DNA from: Streptomyces sp. NBC_00237
GTDB taxonomy: Bacteria; Actinomycetota; Actinomycetes; Streptomycetales; Streptomycetaceae
DNA: 64,000 bases
Assembly: GCF_026342435.1 (NCBI RefSeq)
Contig: NZ_JAPEMT010000002.1
Coordinates: 248,001-312,000, forward strand
Direction of reading: 5' to 3'
Position 1 is the first letter of the stretch. Each line of letters begins with the position of its first letter. This document shows positions 26,312-34,249 of the stretch, in pieces. Below the pieces are notes generated by a model. It did not search any database and had not been told where the DNA came from. It saw only the letters and a program-made list of their open reading frames with translations. Position numbers and translations under genes: made by a program.

Positions 26312-28366
26312 TCAGGGCCTGGCGGTGGGGAACACGGGCTCCCCGTGGACGTACCGGCCCAGTGCGGTGAGCGGGAACACCTGCCGGTAGAGGTGGTAGT
26401 TGATGGAGAAGTCCCAGGGGAATCCGGTGCCGGTGAAGTACGGCTCGTCCCAGGAGCCGTCCGGCAGCTGGGTCTCCGCGAGCCAGGCGATGCCCCGCTC
26501 GGTGGCCTTGGAGTCGCTCTCCCCGGCCGCGATCAGCGCGAGGAGCGCCCAGGCGGTCTGCGAGGCGGTGGACGCCCCGTGCCCGACCCAGTCCGGCTCC
26601 TTGTACGAGCGCAGGTCCTCGCCCCAGCCTCCGTCGTCGTTCTGCACGGACTCCAGCCAGGCCACCGCGCGGCGGATCGCGGGGTGCGAGCCGGGCAGCC
26701 CCGCAGCGGTGAGTGCGGGCACCACGGAGCCCGTGCCGTAGACGTAGTTGACGCCCCACCGCCCGAACCAGGCCCCGTTGTCCTCCTGTTCGGCGAGCAG
26801 CCAGGTGATGCCGCGCCGGGTGCGCGGGTGGTGGGCCTTGCCCTCGACGGCCAGCATCTCCACCACGTGGGCGGTGACGTCGGCGGACGGCGGGTCGATG
26901 ACCTCACCGAAGTCGCAGAACGGCAGCCGGTTGGGGAAGGCGCTGGTGTTGTCGGCGTCGAAGGCACCCCAGGCGCCGTTCTTGGACTGCATGCCGAGGT
27001 TCCAGCGCACACCGCGGGCGATGGCTCCCTCTATCCGCTCGCGGTCCGGGTGCTGGACGCGTCGCAGGGCGAGGATGACCTCGGCGGTGTCGTCGATGTC
27101 GGGATAGTTGTCGTTGTGGAACTCGAACGCCCAGCCCCCCGGCGGGAGCCCGGGCCTGCGCACCGCCCAGTCGCCGGGGCGCACGATCTCCTCGGCGAGC
27201 ATCCAGTCGGCGGCCTTGACCAGTGCCGGGTGGTCGCCGGGCAGCCCCGCGTCGGCCAGCGCGATGGTGGCCAGACAGGTGTCCCAGACCGGGGACTGGC
27301 ATGCCTCGATCATGCGGGCCCCGTCCTCGCGCCAGATCGCGAACCGGTCCAGCGACTCCAACCCCGCCTTCATCACGGGGTGTTCGAGGTCGTAGCCGAG
27401 CAGATGGAGGGCGATCAGCGAGTACACGGCGGGCGGCTGGATGCCGCCCCAGCAGCCGTCGTTCTCCTGCCGCTCGATGATCCAGCGGGCCGCCGACTTC
27501 ATCGCGGTGCGCCGCAGCGGCGGCGGGGCGAACCGGTGGTAGACGTGCAGCGCCTTGTCGAGACGCTGGAAGAGCCCGTCCCAACTGGCGGGCGAGGCAA
27601 GGCGTTTGGGTGGATTCGGATCACGCGGATCGGTGTGCAGTTCGTCCAGCGCGAAGGGCGCGGGCCGCACCGGGCGCTTCGCGGAGACCACCGTCAACGG
27701 CACGATCGTCTGCCGTGCCCAACAGCCGAAGTCGTAGATATTGAGAGGAACCCACTTGGGGAAAAAGATCAACTCGGGCGGCAGTTCGGGGAGGTCGTCC
27801 CACTTCCACCAGCCGAAGAGGGCCAGCCAGATCCGGGTGAAGACCCGGCTCGCGGCGATCCCGCCCCTGGCCCGTACCCAGGCGGCGGCCCGGATCATGT
27901 GCGGATCTTCGGGGAGGTCGCCCGCCAGCCGCAGCGCGACGTACGCCTCGACGGTGGCGGAGAGGTCTCCGGGCCCGCCGTTGAAAGTCGCCCAGGTTCC
28001 GTCCTCCCGCTGCTCGCCCCGGATGAAGAGGGCGGCGGCCTGGACGGTCCTCTCGTCCTGGATGCCAAGGAACTGCCTCAGCAGGAGGTCTTCGGCGTCC
28101 ATGGACACATTGGTTTCCAGGTCGCCCTTCCACCAGCCCTGGGCGTCCTGCCGGTCGAGCAGATGACCGACCGCCCGTTCCGTGGCCCGCCGTGCGGCGT
28201 CGAGGACGTCGGGCGCGACGGTGGTGGTGCTCGTCCGGGAAGTCGTAGAGGCAGGAGAAGGAGAAGAAGGAGGAGTATGCGGAGAAGTAGTGCTCGTGGT
28301 GGTCTGGCTGGCCGAAGTCGCTCCGGGGTCCACAGACCCGGTGCTTCCGTCGGTCGTCGCTGTCAT
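26312..28366 (-). CDS. shc: Squalene-hopene cyclase
   Basis: A 684-residue class II triterpene cyclase that cyclises squalene to hopene/hopanol in the membrane. The acid motif DIDD lies at 423-426 (Asp425 is the protonating residue by alignment with the DVDD motif), and multiple QW motifs are visible (DAQGWWKGDLE, REDGTWATF, ENDGCWGG, DNGAWFGRWG, QNDDGGWGEDL, LPDGSWDEPYFTGTGFP). The first 50 residues are Ser/Thr/Pro low complexity and not part of the fold. ATG 28366 has AAGGGG. A 139-nt gap with two strong hairpins separates it from the prenyl synthase upstream. Confidence 0.98.
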   Translation of the reverse strand: MTATTDGSTGSVDPGATSASQTTTSTTSPHTPPSSPSPASTTSRTSTTTVAPDVLDAARRATERAVGHLLDRQDAQGWWKGDLETNVSMDAEDLLLRQFLGIQDERTVQAAALFIRGEQREDGTWATFNGGPGDLSATVEAYVALRLAGDLPEDPHMIRAAAWVRARGGIAASRVFTRIWLALFGWWKWDDLPELPPELIFFPKWVPLNIYDFGCWARQTIVPLTVVSAKRPVRPAPFALDELHTDPRDPNPPKRLASPASWDGLFQRLDKALHVYHRFAPPPLRRTAMKSAARWIIERQENDGCWGGIQPPAVYSLIALHLLGYDLEHPVMKAGLESLDRFAIWREDGARMIEACQSPVWDTCLATIALADAGLPGDHPALVKAADWMLAEEIVRPGDWAVRRPGLPPGGWAFEFHNDNYPDIDDTAEVILALRRVQHPDRERIEGAIARGVRWNLGMQSKNGAWGAFDADNTSAFPNRLPFCDFGEVIDPPSADVTAHVVEMLAVEGKAHHPRTRRGITWLLAEQEDNGAWFGRWGVNYVYGTGSVVPALTAAGLPGSHPAIRRAVAWLESVQNDDGGWGEDLRSYKEPDWVGHGASTASQTAWALLALIAAGESDSKATERGIAWLAETQLPDGSWDEPYFTGTGFPWDFSINYHLYRQVFPLTALGRYVHGEPVFPTARP

Positions 28367-28414
28367 GGTTTCCCCTTACGTGCAGTTGGACTTCTGCTGT
28401 GCTGGGGTTTCCGT

Positions 28415-28446
28415 CGTCCGGGCCACCGTTGAAGGCGGCCCGGACG
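28415..28446 (-). promoter_or_regulatory. Intra-operon hairpin 1 between prenyl synthase and shc
   Basis: CGTCCGGGCC and GGCCCGGACG form a perfect 10-bp stem with a 12-nt loop in the 139-nt spacer. There is no T-tract; it may be a processing or RNA-stability element or an attenuator. Confidence 0.6.
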
Positions 28447-28452
28447 GCGACT

Positions 28453-28479
28453 GCTGGGGGTCTGGGGCTAGCCCCCAGC
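28453..28479 (-). promoter_or_regulatory. Intra-operon hairpin 2 between prenyl synthase and shc
   Basis: GCTGGGGG and CCCCCAGC pair over an 11-nt loop, 6 nt from hairpin 1. In transcription order this hairpin comes first after the synthase stop. Confidence 0.55.
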
Positions 28480-28505
28480 GGGACCGGATATACGCCGGGC
28501 GGCCG

Positions 28506-29597
28506 TCACCTCTTTCGTACGACCACGAAGTCGGCGAGCGCGGTGAGCTGCGCCCGCACGTGCTCCGGCATGTCGACACCGTGCAGCGCCTCGATGGCGA
28601 CCGCGTGCTGGCGGCGGGCCTCCTGAGCGGTCCACTCGCGTCCGCCCGCTTCCTCGATGAGGGCCGCCCGCATGGCGAACTCCTCCTCGGAGAAGGTGTC
28701 GAAGTCCTGGGACTCGGCGTCCGCCGCGAGCAGTTCACCGAGCTTCTCGGATGCGGGACCGCCCGCGGCGAGCGCGGCGACGACCGGCAGCGACTTCTTG
28801 CGCTGGCGCAGGTCGCTCCACGTCTGCTTGCCCGTCGAGTCGGGGTCGCCCCAGATGCCGAGCAGGTCGTCGACGGCCTGGAAGGCGAGGCCGAGGTGGT
28901 AGCCGTACGCCTCCAGGGTGTCGGCGGTCTTGTCGTCGGCGCCGCCGAGGACCGCGCCGATGGAGACGGCGCAGGCCAGCAGGGCTCCGGTCTTGTTGCC
29001 CTCCATCTCCAGGCACTCCTCGACGGTGACCCGGTCGCGGTGCTCGAAGGAGATGTCCTGGGCCTGGCCGTCGATCAGCTTGCGGGTGGCGGTGGTGAGG
29101 CGTCGCGTCGCGCGCCCCGCCTCGACGGTGCCGATCTCCAGGAGGAGTTCGTTGGCGAGCGCGAAGAGGGCGTCACCGACGAGGATCGCCAGGGCCGGGC
29201 CGTGCACCTTCCACACGGTGTCGCGGTGGCGGCGCTGCTCGTCGCCGTCCATCAGGTCGTCGTGCAGCAGCGAGAAGTTGTGCACGAGTTCCACGGCCAC
29301 CGCGCCGGCCACGCCGACCTCGGGGGTGGCGCCCGCGGCTTCCGCGGACAGCAGGGCGAGGGCCGGGCGGACGGCCTTGCCGCCGTCGCCGTCGGAGGGA
29401 CGCCCCTGGGCGTCGATCCACCCGAAGTGGTAGGCCGCGACGGTGTCCATGGGCGGCGCGAGCCGGTCCACGGCGGCACGCAGCACCGGGGCGGACATGG
29501 CCCTGCCGCGCTCCAACAGCGCCGCGATGTCCACGGTGTCGACAGCCGGGTTCGCCGGGGTCACAGGCTCTCCTCTTGTTCCATAACTGATGCTCAT
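28506..29597 (-). CDS. Polyprenyl (farnesyl/geranylgeranyl-type) diphosphate synthase
   Basis: A 363-residue trans-prenyltransferase. The first Asp-rich motif is LLHDDLMDGD (DDxxD), the second FQAVDDLLGIWGDPDSTGK; KAVRPALALL and QAQDISFE are also conserved. In the hopanoid operon its product should be FPP for HpnC/D. Chain length cannot be read with certainty; the residues before the first motif (ELVHNFSLLHDD) fit a short product. ATG 29597 overlaps the hpnE stop (ATGA). Confidence 0.94.
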   Translation of the reverse strand: MSISYGTRGEPVTPANPAVDTVDIAALLERGRAMSAPVLRAAVDRLAPPMDTVAAYHFGWIDAQGRPSDGDGGKAVRPALALLSAEAAGATPEVGVAGAVAVELVHNFSLLHDDLMDGDEQRRHRDTVWKVHGPALAILVGDALFALANELLLEIGTVEAGRATRRLTTATRKLIDGQAQDISFEHRDRVTVEECLEMEGNKTGALLACAVSIGAVLGGADDKTADTLEAYGYHLGLAFQAVDDLLGIWGDPDSTGKQTWSDLRQRKKSLPVVAALAAGGPASEKLGELLAADAESQDFDTFSEEEFAMRAALIEEAGGREWTAQEARRQHAVAIEALHGVDMPEHVRAQLTALADFVVVRKR

Positions 29598-30985
29598 GCC
29601 GCCTCCAGTGGCGGAAGTTCATAAGGGCGGCCGAGTGTGGAGAGCGCGGCCTGCGCTGCGGTGAGTCCGCTGCGCACGGCGCCCTCCATGGTCGCGGGCC
29701 ACCCGGTGGCGGTCCATGCACCGGCCAGGTAGAGACCCGGCGCACGGGTGCGCGTACCGGGGCGCAGGCGCCCGACGCCGGGTGTGGGGGCGAACGTCGC
29801 GGTGCGCTCCCGGGTGACGAAGAAGTCCCGTACCTCCGCACCGCGCGTGGCGGGCAGCATCCGCTCCAGTTCGGGGAGGTAGCGCGCCCTCAGCTCCGCG
29901 ACCGGGGCGTCGATCTCGTCGGCCGCGTCGGACTGCGAGAGCGCCAGGTACTGGCCGCCGCCGGTCAGCCCGGAGGCGTCGGTGCGGTCGAAGACCCACT
30001 GGACGGGGGTGCCGAGTGCGGCGAAGAAGGGCTTGCGCAGCACCTTGCGGTCGTAGACGACGTGGACGTTGAGGATGGGCGAGACGCCGATCTCCTTGAT
30101 CCGGTCCTGTCCGTCCAGCGCCCCCTTGGGCAGCAGCGCGTGCGTTTCCTTCTGCGGCACGGCGAGGACGACGGCGTCGGCGGCGATCTGCTCCCCGCCC
30201 GCCTCGACGACCCAGCCGCCCTTCCTCGTACGGGTCAGGGAGTCGGCCTTGACGCGCAGTTCGGTCCGCACTCCGGCGGAGTCGAGGGCCTTGCGGGCGC
30301 GGACGTCGTGCAGGTCGCCGAGCGGGACGTGGGCCCAGCCGATGTCGGCGGCGCCCGGGTCGGAGAGCAGCCCGGTCTTGAAGACCTTGGCGGCGAGCCC
30401 CAGCGATGCCTGTGGTGCGCGCACGTTGAGGGTGGCGACGCCGACCAGGTCCCAGAGCGCCTCGATGGTGCGCTGCGACTGTCCGTGCTCGGTCAGCCAG
30501 GTCGCGAAGTCGATGTCGTCCAGCGCCGGATCGGCCGGGTCGAGCCCCTTGAGCGCGAGCGCGGCCCGCCCGACGGAGGCCCGTTCGGCGATCGAGAGGT
30601 GCGGGTACGTGGCGAGGCTGGCGGCCAGGTGCAGCGGTACGGGCAGCGCGGTGCGCCGCAGCCGTCCGAGCCGGGGGCCGCGCGGGTCGCCGACGTCGAG
30701 CACGGGGACGTCCAACCGGCGCTGCAACGGAGCGAGTTCGGCCGCGTCGACGCGGTCCAGGAACCACCGGTAGGCGGTGCAGCAGCGCAGGTACACGTGC
30801 TGTCCGTTGTCGACCGTCAGATCGCCGCGCTGGAAGGAGAACGCGAGGCCGCCGAGCCGGGGCCTGCCTTCGAGCAGGGTGACGCGTACGCCCGCGCCCG
30901 CGAGTTCGAGGGCGGCGGTGACACCCGCGAGGCCGCCGCCGACGACGACCGCGGTGGGCGTGGGCGGCATGGTGTCGTGAGTCAT
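29594..30985 (-). CDS. hpnE: Hydroxysqualene dehydroxylase HpnE
   Basis: A 463-residue FAD enzyme of the amino-oxidase/phytoene-desaturase family. AVVVGGGLAGVTAALELAGAG is the dinucleotide motif at about 12-32; RLGGLAFSF and VDNGQHVYLRCCTAY are characteristic of HpnE, which reduces hydroxysqualene to squalene. The C-terminal FAD motif is GLYLAGAWTATGWPATMEGAVRSG. ATG 30985 has GGGGGAGGG upstream. It is separated from hpnD by a 193-nt spacer that holds a parS site. Confidence 0.95.
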   Translation of the reverse strand: MTHDTMPPTPTAVVVGGGLAGVTAALELAGAGVRVTLLEGRPRLGGLAFSFQRGDLTVDNGQHVYLRCCTAYRWFLDRVDAAELAPLQRRLDVPVLDVGDPRGPRLGRLRRTALPVPLHLAASLATYPHLSIAERASVGRAALALKGLDPADPALDDIDFATWLTEHGQSQRTIEALWDLVGVATLNVRAPQASLGLAAKVFKTGLLSDPGAADIGWAHVPLGDLHDVRARKALDSAGVRTELRVKADSLTRTRKGGWVVEAGGEQIAADAVVLAVPQKETHALLPKGALDGQDRIKEIGVSPILNVHVVYDRKVLRKPFFAALGTPVQWVFDRTDASGLTGGGQYLALSQSDAADEIDAPVAELRARYLPELERMLPATRGAEVRDFFVTRERTATFAPTPGVGRLRPGTRTRAPGLYLAGAWTATGWPATMEGAVRSGLTAAQAALSTLGRPYELPPLEAA

Positions 30986-31114
30986 GCACCCTCCCCCGAG
31001 CGATGTGCCGTGCAGAACGCCGACGTGGCCGTTGCAGTCAGGGACGCGTCAGGCCGGTGGAGGGTTGCGCACCGGTTCGACGAATTCCGCGAATTCTGCG
31101 GCTTTCGCTCGTTC

Positions 31115-31132
31115 CATGCCGTGCACGGCATG
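31115..31132. repeat. 18-bp perfect palindrome in the hpnD-hpnE spacer
   Basis: CATGCCGTGCACGGCATG is a perfect self-complementary 18-mer, 16 bp from the parS site. The surrounding spacer is unusually A+T-rich for this genome and holds three GAATTC within 65 bp. Confidence 0.8.
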
Positions 31133-31148
31133 CACACCGAATTCGAAT

Positions 31149-31162
31149 GTTTCACGTGAAAC
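31149..31162. promoter_or_regulatory. parS: parS centromere site (ParB-binding)
   Basis: GTTTCACGTGAAAC is the exact 14-bp core of bacterial parS, preceded by the consensus T (the final consensus A is G here). In Streptomyces ParB spreads from such sites to organise and segregate chromosomes during sporulation; most sites cluster near oriC, a few lie elsewhere. It sits in the non-coding spacer between hpnD and hpnE. Confidence 0.85.
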
Positions 31163-31178
31163 GCTCTTCCCGCCCCTT

Positions 31179-32129
31179 TCAAGGACGCCTCCTGGCGGTC
31201 TGCCGGGAGATGTGACGCGCGTCGAGCCCGGAGAGTCCGCGCACGGCGACGTACGCCTTCTCACGTCCGGGCAGCGACACACGGCCGCGCAGAACGGCCT
31301 CGGGATCGCGTTCGATACGGTCCAGGAGCCTGCGGTAGATGCCCGCCATGGCCGCGACGCAGGCACCGCTGCGCCGGTCGAGGTGGGGCAGCAGCCGGTA
31401 GCCCTCGGCGAACAGGGCGCGGGCGCGCCGCACTTCGAAGTGGACGAGTCCGGCGAAGTCGGAGCCGGGAGGCGGGGTGGAGCTGTGGAAGCCGTCCGCG
31501 CAGCCGAACTTGGCGAGGTCCTCGGCGGGCAGGTAGGTGCGTCCGTTGCCCGCGTCCTCGCGGACGTCGCGCAGGATGTTGGTGAGCTGGAGAGCGAGGC
31601 CGAGCGTATCGGCGTACTCCGGGGCGCGATCGGCGTCCCGTGCGCCGGACGGTGTGCCGAACACGCCGAGCGACAGCCGTCCGATGGCTCCGGCGACGCA
31701 CCGGCAGTAGACCTTGAGGTCGTCCCAGGTCTCGTAGGTCGCCTCGTGAACGTCCATCAGGACGCCGTCGATCAGCTCGTCGAGCCCGTCGAGCGGGATC
31801 GGGAAGCGGCGGGCGGCATCGGTGAGTGCGACGGCCACCGGGTCGGTGTCGTCCTCCTCGATGTCCCCGGCGCTGATCCGGGCGAGCAGCGCCCGGGTCT
31901 CCCCCAGGCGCTTCTCCTTGACCTCCGGCGGCAGCGTGCCGTCGCCGATGTCGTCCACGCGCCGGGAGAAGGCGTAGAGCGCGGACATCGCGTTGCGCTT
32001 GTCGGTGGGCAGCAGCCGGATGCCGTACGCGAAGTTGCGCGCCTGCTGTCCGGTCACCGCCTCGCAGTAGCTGTACGCGGCGAGTACCGGCGCAGGCGTC
32101 TCTTCGAGTCCCTCCATGGTCCGGCTCAC
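31179..32129 (-). CDS. hpnD: Presqualene diphosphate synthase HpnD
   Basis: A 316-residue trans-isoprenyl head-to-head synthase that joins two FPP into presqualene-PP. The Asp-rich motifs are RRVDDIGDG near 57 and ILRDVREDAGNGRTYLP near 170-185; ARNFAYGIRLLP at the N terminus is the HpnD/squalene-phytoene synthase start. GTG 32129 overlaps the hpnC stop (GTGA); ATG 32117 is an alternative. A 193-nt spacer follows before hpnE. Confidence 0.95.
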   Translation of the reverse strand: MSRTMEGLEETPAPVLAAYSYCEAVTGQQARNFAYGIRLLPTDKRNAMSALYAFSRRVDDIGDGTLPPEVKEKRLGETRALLARISAGDIEEDDTDPVAVALTDAARRFPIPLDGLDELIDGVLMDVHEATYETWDDLKVYCRCVAGAIGRLSLGVFGTPSGARDADRAPEYADTLGLALQLTNILRDVREDAGNGRTYLPAEDLAKFGCADGFHSSTPPPGSDFAGLVHFEVRRARALFAEGYRLLPHLDRRSGACVAAMAGIYRRLLDRIERDPEAVLRGRVSLPGREKAYVAVRGLSGLDARHISRQTARRRP

Positions 32130-33028
32130 CCCTCTCTTCGCAGAGTCGCTCCCACTTCGCGCAGCAGACTGAGCTTGGTGGGCTTGGGCGGTCCAGGGAG
32201 TACGTCGAATCCGGCGGCGTGAACCGCCTTGAGGGCGGCGCGGCCACCGGCGACGAAACCGGCCAGCAGAAGCTTCAGTCTGCCGTGCACGCTACCCACG
32301 AGCGGGGGTCCTTCATTCAGGAGGCGGGAGGCGCGTTCTGCTTCGAATGCGACCAGTGAGCGCACTGAGGAGTTGGCGCTCGGCGCGGCAAGGTCCTTTT
32401 CGGACACGTGGAAGCGCCGCATGTCTTCGGCCGGGAGGTAGATCCGGTCACGGGCCAGGTCCTCGGCCACGTCCTGGAGGTGCTCGACGATCTGGAGCGC
32501 CGTGCAGACGGCGTCGGAGCGGCGGACGCGTTCGGGGCTGGTGGTGCCAGTGAGGGCGAGGACGAGGCGGCCGACGGGGTTGGCGGACTTCTCGCAGTAG
32601 GCGAGGAGGTCCTCGTACGTCTCGTAGCGCGTGACCGTCTGGTCCTGGCGGTTGGCCTCGATCAGTCCGAGGAAGGGCTCGGGGGTGAGGCCGCGGCGGC
32701 GGACGGTGGGCTGGAGTGCCACCAGCAGGGGGTGCCGGGGCGTGGAGTCGAACACGCGGTGCAGGTCGGCCTCGAAGGCGTCGAGCATCGCGAGCCGGTC
32801 GTCTGTCTGCTCCTTGTCGAGACCGAGGAGTTCGGCGTCCCGGCCGCCGGGGGCCAGGTCGCCGTCGCCGATGTCGTCGACGAGGCGGGCGTACCCGTAG
32901 ACGGCCATGAGGTCGTCGCGCCAGGCGCGCGGCAGGAAGAAGGGGGCCACGGGGAAGTTCTCGTCCGCGGCCTTGTCGAGGGTGCTGCGCCCAGGGGCGC
33001 CGGGGTGCGCCTCCCGTACTCCGGTCAT
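32126..33028 (-). CDS. hpnC: Hydroxysqualene synthase HpnC
   Basis: A 300-residue squalene/phytoene synthase-fold enzyme that converts presqualene-PP to hydroxysqualene. ENFPVAPFFLPRAWRDDLMAVYGYARLVDDIGDG contains the first Asp motif, and HLQDVAEDLARDRIYLPAEDM the second. First gene of the hopanoid operon. ATG 33028 overlaps the stop of a 21-codon upstream ORF (ATGA), suggesting translational coupling rather than independent initiation. Confidence 0.95.
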   Translation of the reverse strand: MTGVREAHPGAPGRSTLDKAADENFPVAPFFLPRAWRDDLMAVYGYARLVDDIGDGDLAPGGRDAELLGLDKEQTDDRLAMLDAFEADLHRVFDSTPRHPLLVALQPTVRRRGLTPEPFLGLIEANRQDQTVTRYETYEDLLAYCEKSANPVGRLVLALTGTTSPERVRRSDAVCTALQIVEHLQDVAEDLARDRIYLPAEDMRRFHVSEKDLAAPSANSSVRSLVAFEAERASRLLNEGPPLVGSVHGRLKLLLAGFVAGGRAALKAVHAAGFDVLPGPPKPTKLSLLREVGATLRREG

Positions 33029-33090
33029 CGCCGACCGCCCTCGACGAGGACGGCGAAAGCATCTCGGACCTGGAGATATTCCATTGCCAT
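33025..33090 (-). CDS. Putative leader ORF coupled to hpnC
   Basis: A 21-residue frame from ATG 33090 ends in a TGA that overlaps the hpnC ATG by one base step (ATGA). GGGAGG (33101-33106) lies 10 nt before its ATG. The peptide begins MAMEYLQVRDAFAVL and ends in RR. hpnC itself lacks a good Shine-Dalgarno, so ribosomes probably reach it by termination-reinitiation. No similarity is recognised. Confidence 0.55.
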   Translation of the reverse strand: MAMEYLQVRDAFAVLVEGGRR

Positions 33091-33237
33091 TGCCGTCACA
33101 CCTCCCGTTCTACACTGCCGACTCAAAACATCCCATTTCGGACACGCCGCCCGTCATCCGACAGCGGAGAGTGCTCTGAGGCGGGGCCCCGAGGGGGTAT
33201 CGCCCCACTTGCCGCGAATCAGCACCGGTACAGCTTA

Positions 33238-33249
33238 CGTTGTACAACG
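33238..33249. promoter_or_regulatory. 12-bp palindrome upstream of the hopanoid operon
   Basis: CGTTGTACAACG is a perfect palindrome about 150 nt before the leader ORF, with a further GTTGT half-site (complement of ACAAC) 35 bp away. It is a possible operator; no recognisable -35/-10 pair was found nearby. Apart from this and the terminator at 33395, the stretch 33107-33394 shows no gene. Confidence 0.35.
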
Positions 33250-33394
33250 CGAAGCATCTCCGCGGGGTGTTGCGCGCATTACAACAACACTCCAATCGGG
33301 ACCAACCTTCCCCGGGGCTCGGCCAGTTGGCGGATCGGCCGAAATCTGATGCCCCGTGAGACCCCCGGCGTCGTCCTTCACCCGTGTACACAGC

Positions 33395-33430
33395 GTCAGG
33401 GCCCCCGCCGGTTCCGGCGGGGGCCCTGAC
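33395..33430 (-). terminator. Terminator of the glycopolymer/ABC operon
   Basis: A 17-bp perfect inverted repeat (33395-33411 with 33414-33430; arms GTCAGGGCCCCCGCCGG / CCGGCGGGGGCCCTGAC) lies 22 nt past the ATPase stop. It is the strongest hairpin in the window and separates this operon from the hopanoid promoter region. Confidence 0.85.
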
Positions 33431-33451
33431 GGCGGCTCGGGCAGAGCCCGG

Positions 33452-34249
33452 CTACTTGCCGGTCTCCTTCTCGTACGCCTTGACGACCTCTTCGGTGGGG
33501 CCGTCCATCAGGAGCTCGCCCTTCTCCAGCCACAGGACGCGGTCGCAGGTGTCCCTGATCGACTTGTTGCTGTGGCTGACCAGGAAGACCGTGCCTGCCT
33601 CCTTGCGGAGCTCGCGGATCCTCTGCTCCGAGCGGATCTGGAACTTCCGGTCACCGGTGGCCAGCGCCTCGTCGATCATCAGGACGTCGTGGTCCTTGGC
33701 CGCCGCGATGGAGAAGCGCAGGCGCGCCGCCATGCCGGAGGAGTAGGTCCGCATGGGAAGGGTGATGAAGTCGCCCTTCTCGTTGATTCCGGAGAAGTCG
33801 ACGATGCTCTGGTAGCGCTGGCGGATCTGCTCGCGCGACATGCCCATGGCGAGTCCGCCGAGGATCACGTTGCGCTCACCGGTCAGGTCGTTCATCAGCG
33901 CCGCGTTGACACCGAGGAGCGAGGGCTGGCCGTCGGTGTAGACCTTGCCGCTCTCGGCGGGCAGCAGCCCGGCGATGGCGCGCAGCAGGGTCGACTTGCC
34001 GGAACCGTTGGAGCCGATCAGACCGATGGCCTCGCCCCGGTACGCCGTGAAGGACACCCCGCGCACGGCGTGCACCTTGCGTACGCCGCGCACCTGGTCG
34101 GTCTTCTTGCCGCGCAGGATGCGGTTGAGGGCGGCGGTCGCGCCGCCCTTGCCGCCGCCGCCGGTGTTCACCCGGTAGACGATGTGCACGTCGTCGGCGA
34201 TGACCGTGGGGACGCGCCCCTCGGTGCTGTCGTTGATGTCCTCAGCCAC
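33452..34249 (-). CDS. TagH-like ABC transporter ATPase
   Basis: A 265-residue ATPase of the polysaccharide/teichoic-acid exporter class (ABC-2). Walker A GSNGSGKST is at 79-87, the signature TYSSGMAARLRFSIA follows, Walker B is DVLMIDEALATGD, and the H-loop is LVSHSNKSI. The N-terminal insert (GGGGKGGATAALNRILRGKKTDQVRGVRKVHAVRGVSF) is typical of TagH/RfbE-type ATPases. It works with the overlapping permease gene to flip a lipid-linked product. ATG 34249 overlaps the permease stop by 8 nt. Confidence 0.93.
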   Translation of the reverse strand: MAEDINDSTEGRVPTVIADDVHIVYRVNTGGGGKGGATAALNRILRGKKTDQVRGVRKVHAVRGVSFTAYRGEAIGLIGSNGSGKSTLLRAIAGLLPAESGKVYTDGQPSLLGVNAALMNDLTGERNVILGGLAMGMSREQIRQRYQSIVDFSGINEKGDFITLPMRTYSSGMAARLRFSIAAAKDHDVLMIDEALATGDRKFQIRSEQRIRELRKEAGTVFLVSHSNKSIRDTCDRVLWLEKGELLMDGPTEEVVKAYEKETGK

